A program made the translations under genes and the position numbers. Positions 1-13,095 of a DNA stretch of 64,000 nt are shown here, piece by piece. Where the stretch lies: contig CM061097.1 of the NCBI GenBank assembly GCA_030770545.1, positions 19,300,501 to 19,364,500 on the forward strand. Reading direction: 5' to 3'. Numbering within the stretch: the first letter of the stretch is position 1; the number at the start of each line of letters is the position of its first letter. Source of the DNA: Macropodus opercularis (taxonomy: Eukaryota; Chordata; Actinopteri; Anabantiformes; Osphronemidae). The notes beneath the pieces are model-generated. The model saw nothing but the letters and a program-made list of their open reading frames with translations. It was not told the DNA's origin and searched no databases.

Positions 1-286
1 ACCTCTGAACCTATAACACTAACTCATTGTTGAGGCGAGAGCCAACAAGTCTCCTCTCTGTGATGCTCAGGCTACTGATCATTAGTTAACAGGTTTTAGA
101 CTGAAATTGCAGCTGTATGGAATAGATGCTTTGGGTATTAACAGATTACAGGAGTTCCCTGTAGGTTGGGGCAAAGCATTGATTTGGGCATAGCTTTAAA
201 ACTTCTGTGTCTTCTTACACGTGACTTTGTGTTAAACCTAGCTTGTATTTTAATTAATTTGATTTGTATTGGTTTTATTTTTTTAG

Positions 287-443
287 TATAAAAGCGTGAT
301 GGACAGTCTGCTGACCGGCGCCTGAGTCCAGACTGATGGTTACAGCCGACACCAGGGAAAAGTTCCACCTGCTCCACAGAAACAGGACTGGATTCCCGCC
401 TGACATCCGGGACAGGAGGCAGACAGCGGACGCTCCATTCAGA
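287..443 (+). other. Exon-like block A of the 1.6-kb unit
   Basis: A T-rich tract ending in TTTTTTTAG precedes position 287, and CATTCAGA followed by GTGAGT ends the block, so it has both an acceptor-like and a donor-like border. The block is not open over its length: a short frame starting at the ATGG at 299 closes within ten codons. Equivalent blocks end before GTGAGT in the second and third copies and at about 36,035. It resembles a non-coding exon; no transcript evidence is available. Confidence 0.45.
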
Positions 444-1193
444 GTGAGTCCAGTGTTCTGAAGCAACTATGTGTAGGTGAAGAATGTGTGTGTAGCTCTG
501 TGAAATGGTTTAGTCACCTGACGCGTTCTGTAATTTCTTTAGTGGTCAGTGTTACAGTGAAGTTACATCTAGAATATTACGAATACTGAAGTCTTACCTT
601 GTGTAAGTCATTCATGGGTTTAAAGAGAATCAACCACATGTGTAAGAAAATGTTCAGCAACATTGGGGCCTATGTTTTAAATCTGTATTTTAGTTTGTTT
701 TCATTTGAGTCACTTTGTGGTAAACCTTGCTTGTATTTAGTTTTATTTGAGTTGATTTTAATTTTTAGATTATTCATACATGTAGGGATGTCCCATCTGA
801 ATAAAATGGGCGTATGACTGATATAATAACATCATAAGCTTTGCGATGACTCCTTCAGTGTCCCGTGTGCATTGCTGATAAGCACACTACAGGGTACGTT
901 GCTCTGAACCAATGTGTCATACAAACTACCTGGCTGAAGAGAGTCACCCAAAGTTAGAGTATGTGTGATAAGGTCCAACCATACGATGAGATGGGAAGAT
1001 CAGTGTGAGTGAAAACCCCTGTGTGAATGATAAGCCCATTGAAAGTTTAAGCACCGGCCCAAGTGAATCTACACAACCACAGGGAACAAAATGGAGAAGT
1101 TAGAAGCTTTACCAGGTTGGTCTGTTGGCCAAATGGAACATGCGTTTAGACAGCAGGTAGCATGCGAGGGGTGGCTAAACCATTGTGTTACAA

Positions 1194-1201
1194 TATATAA
1201 G
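1194..1201 (+). promoter_or_regulatory. TATA box of the 1.6-kb unit
   Basis: TATATAAG lies about 160 bases upstream of the primer-binding-like motif, and the same box recurs in every unit, including those at 34.4-37.2 kb. The spacing fits a U3/R border in an LTR followed by a short R-U5. No AATAAA is visible between this box and the PBS, so the LTR reading is incomplete. Confidence 0.5.
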
Positions 1202-1361
1202 AAGCTCTGGTGTTAACATCCATCAGAAGACAGTGGTTCGCTGTAGGATGTCTTCCTCATGCCAGCATGTACTAAACATTGAGCTGGTTCATTACACCAA
1301 CATGCTCCTCTAGTTTTCTCAGTATGTTCCAGCATTTGAAGAAGGTTTTTCCACGACATCT

Positions 1362-1377
1362 TGGTGTCAGAAGTGGG
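1362..1377 (+). other. tRNA-Leu primer-binding-site-like motif
   Basis: The 16 bases TGGTGTCAGAAGTGGG are the exact complement of a typical tRNA-Leu 3' end including CCA, the usual primer site just inside a 5' LTR. The third copy is also exact at 4,550-4,565. The second (2,958-2,973) has one change, and the copies at 35,368 and 36,954 read TGTTGTCAG, one change. Its position downstream of a TATA box and upstream of a splice-donor-like GTGAGT matches an LTR-leader arrangement. Confidence 0.6.
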
Positions 1378-1521
1378 ACGGACAGTCTGCCGACTGACGC
1401 CTGAGTCCAGACTGAGGGTTACAGCCGACACAAGGGAAAGGTTCCTCTAAACAGAAAAAGGAGGACTGGATTCCCGCCTGATGTTCGGTACAGGAGGTGG
1501 ACAGCGGATGCTCCGTTCACA
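1378..1521 (+). other. Leader-like block B of the 1.6-kb unit
   Basis: This stretch after the primer-site motif is clearly related to block A (both contain the GGACAGTCTGC, GCCTGAGTCCAGACTGA and GACTGGATTCCCGCCTGA segments) and also ends at a GTGAGT donor (GTTCACA then GTGAGTAC). Each 1.6-kb unit therefore contains an internal duplication, one copy retaining the primer-site motif and the other carrying a T-rich acceptor instead. It is not open in a conserved frame. Confidence 0.45.
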
Positions 1522-4500
1522 GTGAGTACAGTGTTATGAACCATCTTTTATATCACCTACAAACTGAAATTACATCACAGTATTTTACGATGAACCTCTG
1601 AACCTATAACACTAACTCATTGTTGAGGCGAGAGCCAACAAGTCTCCTCTCTGTGATGCTCAGGCTACTGATCATTAGTTAACAGGTTTTAGACTGAAAT
1701 TGCAGCTGTATGGAATAGATGCTTTGGGTATTAACAGATTACAGGAGTTCCCTGTAGGTTGGGGCAAAGCATTGATTTGGGCATAGCTTTAAAACTTCTG
1801 TGTCTTCTTACATATAACTTTGTGTTAAACTTAGCTTGTATTTTGATTAATTTGGTTTATATTGGTTTTATTTTGTAGTATAAACGTGTGATGGACAGTC
1901 TGCTGACCGGCGCCTGAGTCCAGACTGATGTTTACAGCCGACACCAGGGAAAAGTTCCACCTGCTCCACAGAAACAGGACTGGATTCCCGCCTGACATCC
2001 GGGACAGGAGGCAGACAGCGGACGCTCCATTCAGAGTGAGTCCAGTGTTCTGAAGCAACTATGTGTAGGTGAAGAATGTGTGTGTAGCTCTGTGAAATGG
2101 TTTAGTCACCTGACGCGTTCTGTAATTTCTTTAGTGGTCAGTGAATGTTACAGTGAAGTTACATCTAGAATATTACGAATACTGAAGTCTTACCTTGTGT
2201 AAGTCATTCATGGGTTTAAAGAGAATCGACCACATGTGTAAGAAAAAGTTCAGCAACATTGGGGCCTATGTTTTAAAACTGTATTTTAGTTTGTCTTCAT
2301 TTGTGTCACTTTGTCGTAAACCTAGCTTGTATTTAGTTTTATTTGAGTTGATTTTATGTTTTAGATTATTCATACATCTAGGGATGTCCCATCTGAATAA
2401 AATGGGCGTATGACTGATATAATAACATCATAAGCTTTGCGATGACTCCTTCAGTGTCCCGTGTGCATTGCTGATAAGCACACTACAGGGTACGTTGCTC
2501 TGAACCAATGTGTCATACAAACTACCTGGCTGAAGAGAGTCTCCCAAAGTTAGAGTATGTGTGATAAGGTCCAACCATACGATGAGATGGGAAGATCAGT
2601 GTGAGTGAAAACCCCTGTGTGAATGATAAGCCCATTGAAAGTTTAAGCACCGGCCCAAGTGAATCTACACAACCACAGGGAACAAAATGGGGAAGTTAGA
2701 AGCTTTACCAGGTTGGTCTGTTGGCCAAATGGAACATGCGTTTAGACAGCAGGTAGCATGCGAGGGGTGGCTAAACCATTGTGTTACAATATATAAGAAG
2801 CTCTGGTGTTAACATCCATCAGAAGACAGTGGTTCGCTGTAGGATGTCTTCCTCATGCCAGCACGTACTAAACATTGAGCTGGTTCATTACACCAACATG
2901 CTCCTCTAGTTTTCTCAGTATGTTCCAGCATTTGAAGAAGGTTTTTCCACGACGTCTTGGTGTCAGAAGTGTGATGGACAGTCTGCTGACTGACGCCTGA
3001 GTCCAGACTGAGGGTTACAGCCGGCACAAGGGAAAGGTTCCTCTAAACAGAAAAAGGAGGACTGGATTCCCGCCTGATGTTCGGGACAGGAGGCGGACAG
3101 CGGATGCTCCGTTCACAGTGAGTACAGTGTTATGAACCATCTTTTATATCACATAAAAACTGCATTTACATTACAGCATTTTACGATGAACCTCTGAACC
3201 TATAACACTAACTCATTGTTGAGGCGAGAGCCAACAAGTCTCCTCTCTGTGATGCTCAGGCTACTGATCATTAGTTAACAGGTTTTAGACTGAAAGTGCA
3301 GCTGTATGGAATAGATGCTTTGGATATTAACAGATTACAGGAGTTCCCTGTAGGTTGGGGCAAAGCATAGATTTGGGCTTAGCTTTAAAACTTTTGTGTC
3401 TTCTTACATATAACTTTGTGTTAAACTTAGCTTGTATTTTAATTAATTTGGTTTATATTGGTTTTATTTTGTAGTATAAACGTGTGATGGACAGTCTGCT
3501 GACCGGCGCCTGAGTCCAGACTGATGGTTACAGCCGACACCAGGGAAAAGTTCCACCTGCTCCACAGAAACAGGACTGGATTCCCGCCTGACATCCGGGA
3601 CAGGAGGCAGACAGCGGACGCTCCATTCAGAGTGAGTCCAGTGATCTGAAGCAACTATGTGTAGGTGAAGAATGTGTGTGTAGCTCTGTGAAATGGTTTA
3701 GTCACCTGACGCGTTCTGTAATTTCTTTAGTGGTCAGTGTTACAGTGATGTTACATCTAGAATATTACGAATACTGAAGTCTTACCTTGTGTAAGTCATT
3801 CATGGGTTTAAAGAGAATCGACCACATGTGTAAGAAAATGTTCAGCAACATTGTGGCCTATGTTTTAAAACTGTATTTTAGTTTGTCTTCATTTGTGTCA
3901 CTTTGTGGTAAACCTAGCTTGTATTTAGTTTTATTTGAGTTGATTTTATGTTTTAGATTATTCATACATCTAGGGATGTCCCATCTGAATAAAATGGGCG
4001 TATGACTGATATAATAACATCATAAGCTTTGCGATGACTCCTTCAGTGTCCCGTGTGCATTGCTGATAAGCACACTACAGGGTACGTTGCTCTGAACCAA
4101 TGTGTCATACAAACTACCTGGCTGAAGAGAGTCACCCAAAGTTAGAGTATGTGTGATAAGGTCCAACCATACGATGAGATGGGAAGATCAGTGTGAGTGA
4201 AAACCCCTGTGTGAATGATAAGCCCATTGAAAGTTTAAGCACCGGCCCAAGTGAATCTACACAACCACAGGGAACAAAATGGGGAAGTTAGAAGCTTTAC
4301 CAGGTTGGTCTGTTGGCCAAATGGAACATGCGTTTAGACAGCAGGTAGCATGCGAGGGGTGGCTAAACCATTGTGTTACAATATATAAGAAGCTCTGGTG
4401 TTAACATCCATCAGAAGACAGTGGTTCGCTGTAGGATGTCTTCCTCATGCCAGCACGTACTAAACATTGAGCTGGTTCATTACACCAACATGCTCCTCTA

Positions 4501-4847
4501 GTTTTCTCAGTATGTTCCAGCATTTGAAGAAGGTTTTTCCACGACATCTTGGTGTCAGAAGTGGGACGGACAGTCTGCCGACTGACGCCTGAGTCCAGAC
4601 TGAGGGTTACAGTCGGCACAAGGGAAAGGTTCCTCTAAACAGAAAAAGGAGGACTGGATTCCCGCCTGATGTTCGGGACAGGAGGCGGACAGCGGATGCT
4701 CCGTTCACAGTGAGTACAGTGTTATGAACCATAACATGTATATCACATACAAACTGCATTTACATCACAGTATTTTATGATGAACCTCTGAACCTGTAAC
4801 ACTAACTCATTGTTGAGGCGAAAGCCAACAAGTCTCCTCTCTGTGAT

Positions 4848-5222
4848 GACAAAGCATATAGTTAAAGATGGTTCTGGTCACTCTGAACCATCTCTTAGTT
4901 AAGCTGCTATAGACGTAGATGCTGGGGGACGTCCTTCATTCACTGAGCTCCTCTACTTTTCGATTTCTTGTATCCACTAACTTGCCTCCATGTCCACACG
5001 TGACTTTGTCTCCTTTCTGTTGTAATTGTGCTTCTCTCTTTCTGCCTCTCTCTCTATTCTCATCTCCAGGTATCGTCAGACTCAGAGCCGTGTGTCTCCA
5101 GTGTTCAGTTGCTGGTCCAACCATCCTGCCTGTGTTCTGTTGCTGCTTGTTTTGTTGTCGTGTTCTTGTTGTGAATTGGCGCTATATAAATAAAGTTGAA
5201 ATGAATTGAATTGAAAATTGAA
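4848..5222 (+). repeat. Dispersed teleost repeat, 3' end
   Basis: The sequence closes with GGCGCTATATAAATAAAG and a GAATTGAATT tail, which I recognise as a very common fish dispersed-repeat end. The same element lies in the opposite orientation at about 44,190-44,850, sharing the tracts around the ACTGGAGACACACGGCTCTG segment. It truncates the fourth 1.6-kb unit at 4,847. The 96-codon open frame across it is the repeat itself. Confidence 0.75.
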
Positions 5223-6337
5223 TCTATTTTTATTTCATTTTTTGTGGTCTTTCCTCTACACGATCCTGGATGAGGATCCTCTGTGTCCAGATCACTCTAG
5301 TGCCTGGACAGTTACTGCAGCTTTAACCTGAGAGCAGATCGCTGAGAGGCACATAGACAAAAGTGCAACACATACATCGCAGCTGTGGTTTGAGGTGGAC
5401 TCAAAGCAATGCACAGATTAAGCATCAATCCGACTCCACACCCTCCTCTCATATTAACAGAGCTTGTGGGAGAAAGTTATGAACGTTAGAGAAGTGGTTG
5501 GTGTGATGACGTCCACTGCTGCGGTGCCTAGAGAGAGGGAACCCAAGTTGTTAGGGTGAGATCCAGGTTTACAACAAAAACACCACATTCAGTCTGGAAC
5601 AGCTGAACTTGTCACCAATAACAAGCAGCTCCTCCTTGCTTGGGTTTAAGATTACATCATTGAGCTAAGATGGAAAATGATTACATCTGCCACATGTCAC
5701 CTTCCTGTCGTGTGATGTACAGTAACTACAGCTGTTCACAGTTGTCTGAAAGCCAAATGATGCTCAACGCCCCAAAATGACAAAGCGTGGAAAACTCTGA
5801 ATGCTGGAGGGCAGACGTTGGGCTTTGTGGGTAATGTTGACGTTTCAGTGAACTGATTGTTCACCAGCGTTTGTCTGTAGCAGCTGTTGGTGCTTCTCTC
5901 TGCTGGAACAGCAGCTGATGATGACACGAGACCTGAAGTTTCAACCTGTGTCTAAACCTGTAACACGGTCCATCAGCGAATCATGTTTAAAGGCTGCTCT
6001 CTGACCCTGACATTACATCACACTCTGTTGCCTGGTAACAACAAATTTCAACAAAACATTCCACTGCAGACAGAGACAGGTGAGCAATTTTACAGCTGAG
6101 ATCAAATGTTCATTGTATATTATTGTTACTATTTATTGAATAAGTTAAACTAAAAACATTCACTGACTTTATGTGCGAGTTTTTGTCGTGTCAGTGAGTT
6201 TCGTGTTGTGTTAGTTTCAGTCGAAACGACGTCAGACTGAGACGAGCAAGAAAATGAAGAAGGTCAGTATCTGAGTTAAATGGACTTTATTTGTTTCCTG
6301 AGTTGTTTGTTCAGTACATGAACAGCTGGGGTTGGTT

Positions 6338-6345
6338 TATAAAAG
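6338..6345 (+). promoter_or_regulatory. TATA-like box repeated in the second family
   Basis: TATAAAAG precedes the exon-like block by about 50 bases and recurs in copies near 7,447, 8,521 and others. Some copies have decayed to TGTAAAAG (for example near 9,879 and 11,630), so function is unlikely to be uniform. Confidence 0.35.
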
Positions 6346-6393
6346 TCACATGATTGATGCTACTTCACTGACACCAGCTTGTGTTGCATTCAG

Positions 6394-6471
6394 TGACCTA
6401 GATGCCAGACTCCTCTCGGTGCGGAGGAGCAGCGGCTGTAGTCACAAACCTCCCAGTGGAAAGAGACACGG
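6394..6471 (+). other. Exon-like block of the second tandem family
   Basis: The block lies between GTGTTGCATTCAG (acceptor-like) and GTAAAACAT (donor-like). Other copies, for example 7,501-7,686 and 8,578-8,762, are longer because they also contain a segment ending CACCACGGAGGCG. No long conserved frame runs through it. Confidence 0.4.
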
Positions 6472-9400
6472 GTAAAACATTTAACAGCTGAGATCAAATG
6501 TTCATTTTAGATTAAAATTACTATTTATTGAATCAGTTGAACTAAAGCCGTTCATTGTTGATGGACGTCTCAAAGTTCAACCGGTGACTATCTTGAGAAC
6601 GTGACGCTCAGGCCTCTAATGGACCTACCAAAGCCTTTAAAGCTGTTGGAGTCAACACATCCTGGAACCAGCAGCAAAATGTTGCTGAGTCAAAGGGAAC
6701 TAAGAGTTTTCTGGTCCCTGCTTCTTAAATAAGTCACCTGTCCAGAAGAAACAAGGTTTTGTCATGTCTGAAATTATTATCGGTTGAAGTGCAGCAGATC
6801 TAAAAAGCTCGACTGCAGATGTGAGATGTGTGGATGTGGGTTCGCACATCTGCCACATGTCACTTTCCTGTCGTGTGATGTACAGTAACTAAAGCTGTTC
6901 ACAGTTGTCTGAAAGCCAAATGATGCTCAACGCCCCAAAATGTCAAAGCGTGGAAAACTCTGAATGCTGGAGGGCAGACGTTGGGCTTTGTGGGTAATGT
7001 TGACGTTTCAGTGAACTGATTGTTCACCAGCGTTTGTCTGTAGCAGCTGTTGGTGCTTCTCTCTGCTGGAACAGCAGCTGATGATGACACGAGACCTGAA
7101 GGTTTCAACCTGTGTCTAAACCTGTAACACGGTCCATCAGCGAATCATGTTTAAAGGCTGCACTCTGACCCTGACATTACATCAGATTCTGAGACATGTA
7201 ACAGCTGAGATCAAATGTTCATTGTAAATTATTGTTACTATGTATTGAATAAGTTAAACTAAAAACATTCACTGACTTTATGTGCGAGTTTTTGTCTTGT
7301 CAGTGAGTTTTGTGTTGTGTTAGTTTCAGTCGAAACGACGTCAGACTGAGACGAGCAAGAAAATGAAGAAGCTCAGTATCTGAGTTAAATGGACTTTATT
7401 TGTTTCCTGAGTTGTTTGTTCAGTACATGAACAGCTGGGGTTGGTTTATAAAAGTCACATGATTGATGCTACTTCACTGACTCCAGCTTGTGTTGCATTC
7501 AGTGACCTAGATGCCAGACTCCTCCAGCGTGTCCTACGTCTTCCTCAGGGCCTCTTCACGGCGCCACACGCCCACAACACTTCACCACGGAGGCGTCCAG
7601 GAGGCGTCTGACATAGATGCCAGAGTCCTCTCGGTGCAGAGGAGCAGCGGCTGTAGTCACAAACCTCCCAGTGGACAGAGACACAGGTAAAACATTTAAC
7701 AGCTGAGATCAAATGTTCATTTTAACACATCCTGGAACCAGCAGCAAAATGTTGCTGACTCAAAGGGAGCTAAGAGTTTTCTGGTCGATGCTTCTTAAAT
7801 AAGTCACCTGTCCTGAAGAAACAAGGTTTTGTCATGTCTGAAATTATTATCGGTTGAAGTGCAGCAGATCTAAAAAGCTCGACTGCAGATTTGAGATGTG
7901 TGGATGTGGGTTCACACATCTGCCACATGTCACCTTCCTGTCTTGTGATGTACAGTAACTACAGCTGTTCACAGTTGTCTTAAAGCCAAATGATGCTCAA
8001 CGCCCCAAAATGACAAAGCGTGGAAAACTCTGAATGCTGGAGGGCAGACGTTGGGCTTTGTGGGTAATGTTGACGTTTCAGTGAACTGATTGTTCACCAG
8101 CGTTTGTCTGTAGCAGCTAAAGGTGCTTCTCTCTGCTGGAACAGCAGCTGATGATGACACGAGACCTGAAGTTTCAACCTGTGTCTAAACCTGTAACACG
8201 GTCCATCAGCGAATCATGTTTAAAGGCTGCTCTCTGACCCTGACATTACATCAGACTCTGAGACATTTAACAGCTGAGATCAAATGTTCATTGTATATTT
8301 TTGTTACTATTTCTTGAATAAGGTAAACTAAAAACATTCACTGACTTTATGTGCGAGTTTTTGTCTTGTCAGTGAGTTGTGTGTTTCGTGTTTTGTTAGT
8401 TTCAGTCGAAACGACATCAGACTGAGACGAGCAGGAAAATGAAGAAGCTCAGTATCTCAGTTAAATGGACTTTATTTGTTTCCTGAGTTGTTTGTTCAGT
8501 ACATGAACAGCTGGGGTTGGTTTATAAAAGTCACATGATTGATGCTACTTCACTGACACCAGCTTGTGTTGCATTCAGTGACCTAGATGCCAGACTCCTC
8601 CAGCGTGTCCTACGTCTTCCTCAGGGCCTCTTCACGGCGTCACACGCCCACAACACTTCACCACGGAGGCGTCCAGGAGGCGTCTGACATAGATGCCAGA
8701 CTCCTCTCGGTGCGGAGGAGCAGCGGCTGTAGTCACAAACCTCCCAGTGGACAGAGACACAGGTAAAACATTTAACAGCTGAGATCAAATGTTCATTTTA
8801 ACACATCCTGGAACCAGCAGCACTGTGACCGTGACATTACATCAGACTCTGAGACATTTAACAGCTGAGATCAAGTGTTCATTTTAGATTAAAATTAGTA
8901 TTTATTGAATCAGTTGAACTAAAGCCGTTCATTGTTGATGGACGTGTCAAAGTTCAACCGGTGACTATCTGGAGAACGTGACGCTCAGGCCTCTAATGGA
9001 CCTACCAAAGCCTTTAAAGCTGTTGGAGTCAACACATCCTGGAACCAGCAGCAAAATGTTGCTGAGTCAAAGGGAACTAAGAGTTTTCTGGTCCATGCTT
9101 CTTAAATAAGTCACCTGTCCAGAAGAAACGAGGTTTTGTCATGTCTGAAATTATTATCGGTTGAAGTGCAGCAGATCTAAAAAGCTCGACTGCAGATGTG
9201 AGATGTGTGGATGTGGGTTCGCACATCTGCCACATGTCACCTTCCTGTCGTGTGATGTACAGTAACTAAAGCTGTTCACAGTTGTCTGAAAGCCAAATGA
9301 TGCTCAACGCCCCAAAAAGACAAAGCGTGGAAAACTCTGAATGCTGGAGGGCAGACGTTGGGCTTTGTGGGTAATGTTGACGTTTCAGTGAACTGATTGT

Positions 9401-12400
9401 TCACCAGCGTTTGTCTGTAGCAGCTGTTGGTGCTTCTCTCTGCTGGAACAGCAGCTGATGATGACACGAGACCTGAAGGTTTCAACCTGTGTCTAAACCT
9501 GTAACACGGTCCATCAGCGAATCATGTTTAAAGGCTGCTCTCTGACCCTGACATTACATCACACTCTGTTGCCTGGTAACAACAAATGTCAACAAAACAT
9601 TCCACTGCAGACAGAGACAGGTGAGAAATTTTACAGCTGAGATCAAATGTTCATTGTATATTATTGTTACTATGTATTGAATAAGTTAAACTAAAAACAT
9701 TCACTGACTTTATGTGCGAGTTTTTGTCGAGTCAGTGAGTTTCGTGTTGTGTTAGTTTCAGTCGAAACGACATCAGTCTGAGACGAGCGGGAAAATGAAA
9801 AAGCTCAGTATCTGAGTTAAATGGACTTTATTTGTTTCCTGAGTTGTTTGTTCAGTACATGAACAGCTGTGGTTGGTTTGTAAAAGTCACATGATTGATG
9901 CTACTTCACTGACTCCAGCTTGTGTTGCATTCAGTGACCTAGATGCCAGACTCCTCCAGCGTGTCCTACGTCTTCCTCAGGGCCTCTTCACGGCGCCACA
10001 CGCCCACAACACTTCACCACGGAGGCGTCCAGGAGGCGTCTGACATAGATGCCAGACTCCTCTCGGTGCGGAGGAGCAGCGGCTGTAGTCACAAACCTCC
10101 CAGTGGACAGAGACACAGGTAAAACATTTAACAGCTGAGATCAAATGTTCATTTTAACACATCCTGGAACCAGCAGCACTGTGACCCTGACATTACATCA
10201 GACTCTGAAACATTTAACAGCTGACATCAAATGTTCATTGTATATTATTGTTACTATTCATTGAATAAGTTAAACTAAAGACATTCACTGACTTTATGTG
10301 CTAGTTTTTGTTGTGTCAGTGAGTTTCATGTTGTGTTAGTTTCAGTCAAAACGACGTCAGACTGAGACGAGCGGGAAAATGAAGAAGCTCAGTATCTGAG
10401 TTAAATGGACTTTATTTGTTTCCTGAGTTGCTTGTTCAGTGAATAAACAGCTGGGGTTGGTTTGTAAAAGTCACATGATTGATGCTACTTCACTGACTTG
10501 CTGCTGCTTGTGTTGCATTCAGTGACCTAGATGCCAGACTCCTCTCGGTGCGGAGGAGCAGCGGCTGTAGTCACAAACCTCCCAGTGGACAGAGACACAG
10601 GTAAAACATTTAACAGCTGAGATCAAATGTTCATTTTAGATTAAAATTACTATTTATTGAATCAGTTGAACTAAAGCCGTTCATTGTTGATGGACGTGTC
10701 AAAGTTCAACCGGTGACTATCTTGAGAACGTGACGCTCAGGCCTCTAATGGACCTACCAAAGCCTTTAAAGCTGTTGGAGTCAACACATCCTGGAACCAG
10801 CAGCAAAATGTTGCTGAGTCAAAGGGAACTAAGAGTTTTCTGGTCCATGCTTCTTAAATAAGTCACCTGTCCAGAAGAAACGAGTTTTTTTCATGTCTGA
10901 AATTATTATCGGTTGAAGTGCAGCAGATCTAAAAAGCTCGACTGCAGATGTGAGATGTGTGGATGAGGGTTTTCACATCTGCCACATGTCACCTTCCTGT
11001 CATGTGATGTACAGTAACTACAGCTGTTCACAGTTGTCTGAAACCCAAATGATGCTCAACGCCCCAATAAGACAAAGCGTGAAAAACTCTGAATGCTGGA
11101 GGGCAGACGTTGGGCTTTGTGGGTAATGTTGACGTTTCAGTGAACTGATTGTTCACCAGCGTTTGTCTGTAGCAGCTGTTGGTGCTTCTCTCTGCTGGAA
11201 CAGCAGCTGATGATGACACGAGACCTGAAGTTTCAACCTGTGTCTAAACCTGTAACACGGTCCATCAGCAAATCATGTTTAAAGGCTGCTCTCTGACCCT
11301 GACATTACATCACACTCTGTTGCCTGGTAACAACAAATGTCAACAAAACATTCCACTGCAGACAGAGACAGGTGAGAAATTTTACAGCTGAGATCAAATG
11401 TTCATTGTATATTATTGTTACTATGTATTGAATAAGTTAAACTAAAAACATTCACTGACTTTATGTGCGAGTTTTTGTCGTGTCAGTGAGTTTCGTGTTG
11501 TGTTAGTTTCAGTCGAAACGACGTCAGACTGAGACGAGCAAGAAAATGAAGAAGGTCAGTATCTGAGTTAAATGGACTTTATTTGTTTCCTGAGTTGTTT
11601 GTTCAGTACATGAACAGCTGGGGTTGGTTTGTAAAAGTCACATGATTGATGCTACTTCACTGACACCAGCTTGTGTTGCATTCAGTGACCAAGATGCCAG
11701 ACTCCTCCAGCGTGTCCTACGTCTTCCTCAGGGCCTCTTCACGGCGCCACACGCCCACAACACTTCACCACGGAGGCGGAGGAGCAGCGGCTGTAGTCAC
11801 AAACCTCCCAGTGGACAGAGACACAGGTAAAACATTTAACAGCTGAGATCAAATGTTCATTTTAGATTAAAATTAGTATTTATTGAATCAGTTGAACTAA
11901 AGCCGTTCATTGTTGATGGACGTGTCAAAGTTCAACCGGTGACTATCTTGAGAACGTGACGCTCAGGCCTCTAATGGACCTACCAAAGCCTTTTAAGCTG
12001 TTGGAGTCAACACATCCTGGAACCAGCAGCAAAATGTTGCTGAGTCAAAGGGAACTAAGAGTTTTCTGGTCGATGCTTCTTAAATAAGTCACCTGTCCAG
12101 AAGAAACGAGTTTTTTTCATGTCTGAAATTATTATCGGTTGAAGTGCAGCAGATCTAAAAAGCTCGACTGCAGATGTGAGATGTGTGGATGTGGGTTCAC
12201 ACATCTGCCACATGTCACCTTCCTGTCGTGTGATGTACAGTAACTAAAGCTGTTCACAGTTGTCTGAAAGCCAAATGATGCTCAACGCCCCAAAATGTCA
12301 AAGCGTGGAAAACTCTGAATGCTGGAGGGCAGACGTTGGGCTTTGTGGGTAATGTTGACGTTTCAGTGAACTGATTGTTCACCAGCGTTTGTCTGTAGCA

Positions 12401-13095
12401 GCTGTTGGTGCTTCTCTCTGCTGGAACAGCAGCTGATGATGACACGAGACTTGAAGTTTCAACCTGTGTCTAAACCTGTAACACGGTCCATCAGCAAATC
12501 ATGTTTAAAGGCTGCTCTCTGACCCTGACATCACATCGCACTCTGAGACATTTAACAGCTGAGATCAAATGTTTATTGTATATTATTGTTACTATGTATT
12601 GAATAAGTTAAACTAAAAACATTCACTGACTTTATGTGCGAGTTTTTGTCGTGTCAGTGAGTTACGTGTTGTGTTAGTTTCAGTCGAAACGACGTCAGAC
12701 TGAGACGAGCGGGAAAATGAAGAAGGTCAGTATCTGAGTTAAATGGACTTTATTTGTTTCCTGAGTTGTTTGTTCAGTACATGAACAGCTGGGGTTGGTT
12801 TGTAAAAGTCACATGATTGATGCTACTTCACTGACACCAGCTTGTGTTGCATTCAGTGACCTAGATGCCAGACTCCTCCAGCGTGTCCTACGTCTTCCTC
12901 AGGGCCTCTTCACGGCGCCACATGCCCACAACACTTCACCACGGAGGCGTCCAGGAGGCGTCTGACATAGATGCCAGAGTCCTCTCGGTGCAGAGGAGCA
13001 GCGGCTGTAGTCACAAACCTCCCAGTGGACAGAGACACAGGTAAAACATTTAACAGCTGAGATCAAATGTTCATTTTAGATTAAAATTAGTATAG

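Larger units (their letters stand above)
1..4847. repeat. Tandem array of ~1.6-kb units (3 full copies plus a stub)
   Basis: The block starting ACCTCTGAACCTATAACA at 1 recurs at 1,594, 3,190 and 4,784, giving periods of 1,593, 1,596 and 1,594 bases with only scattered substitutions. The fourth copy stops at about 4,847, where an unrelated dispersed repeat begins. The same unit occurs again at 34,393-37,235. Each unit holds two related exon-like blocks ending in GTGAGT, a TATATAAG box and a tRNA-Leu primer-binding-like motif. Short open frames of 62-75 codons recur in every copy on both strands; their lengths are not conserved and they look like by-products of the repeat rather than genes. Confidence 0.93.
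5223..13095. repeat. Second tandem family, units of ~1.1-1.75 kb
   Basis: A block containing GCCAAATGATGCTCAACGCC recurs at about 5,750, 6,913, 7,983, 9,290, 11,042 and 12,268. Spacing varies because sub-blocks are duplicated or lost. Each unit also has a TATAAAAG box, an exon-like block ending CACAG before GTAAAA, and a second donor-like AGACAG before GTGAG. The minus-strand frames of 63-69 codons that recur here mirror the repeat. The donor side (ACAGCTGAGATCAAATGTTC) is related to the intron start at 32,258 and 57,365, so the family may derive from the same transcription unit as the segmental duplication. Confidence 0.88.

Noticed and set aside
1213..1431. 72-codon minus-strand frames recurring in each 1.6-kb unit
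   Set aside because: They recur only because the unit recurs, and carry no motif; the plus-strand TATA and PBS reading explains the region better.
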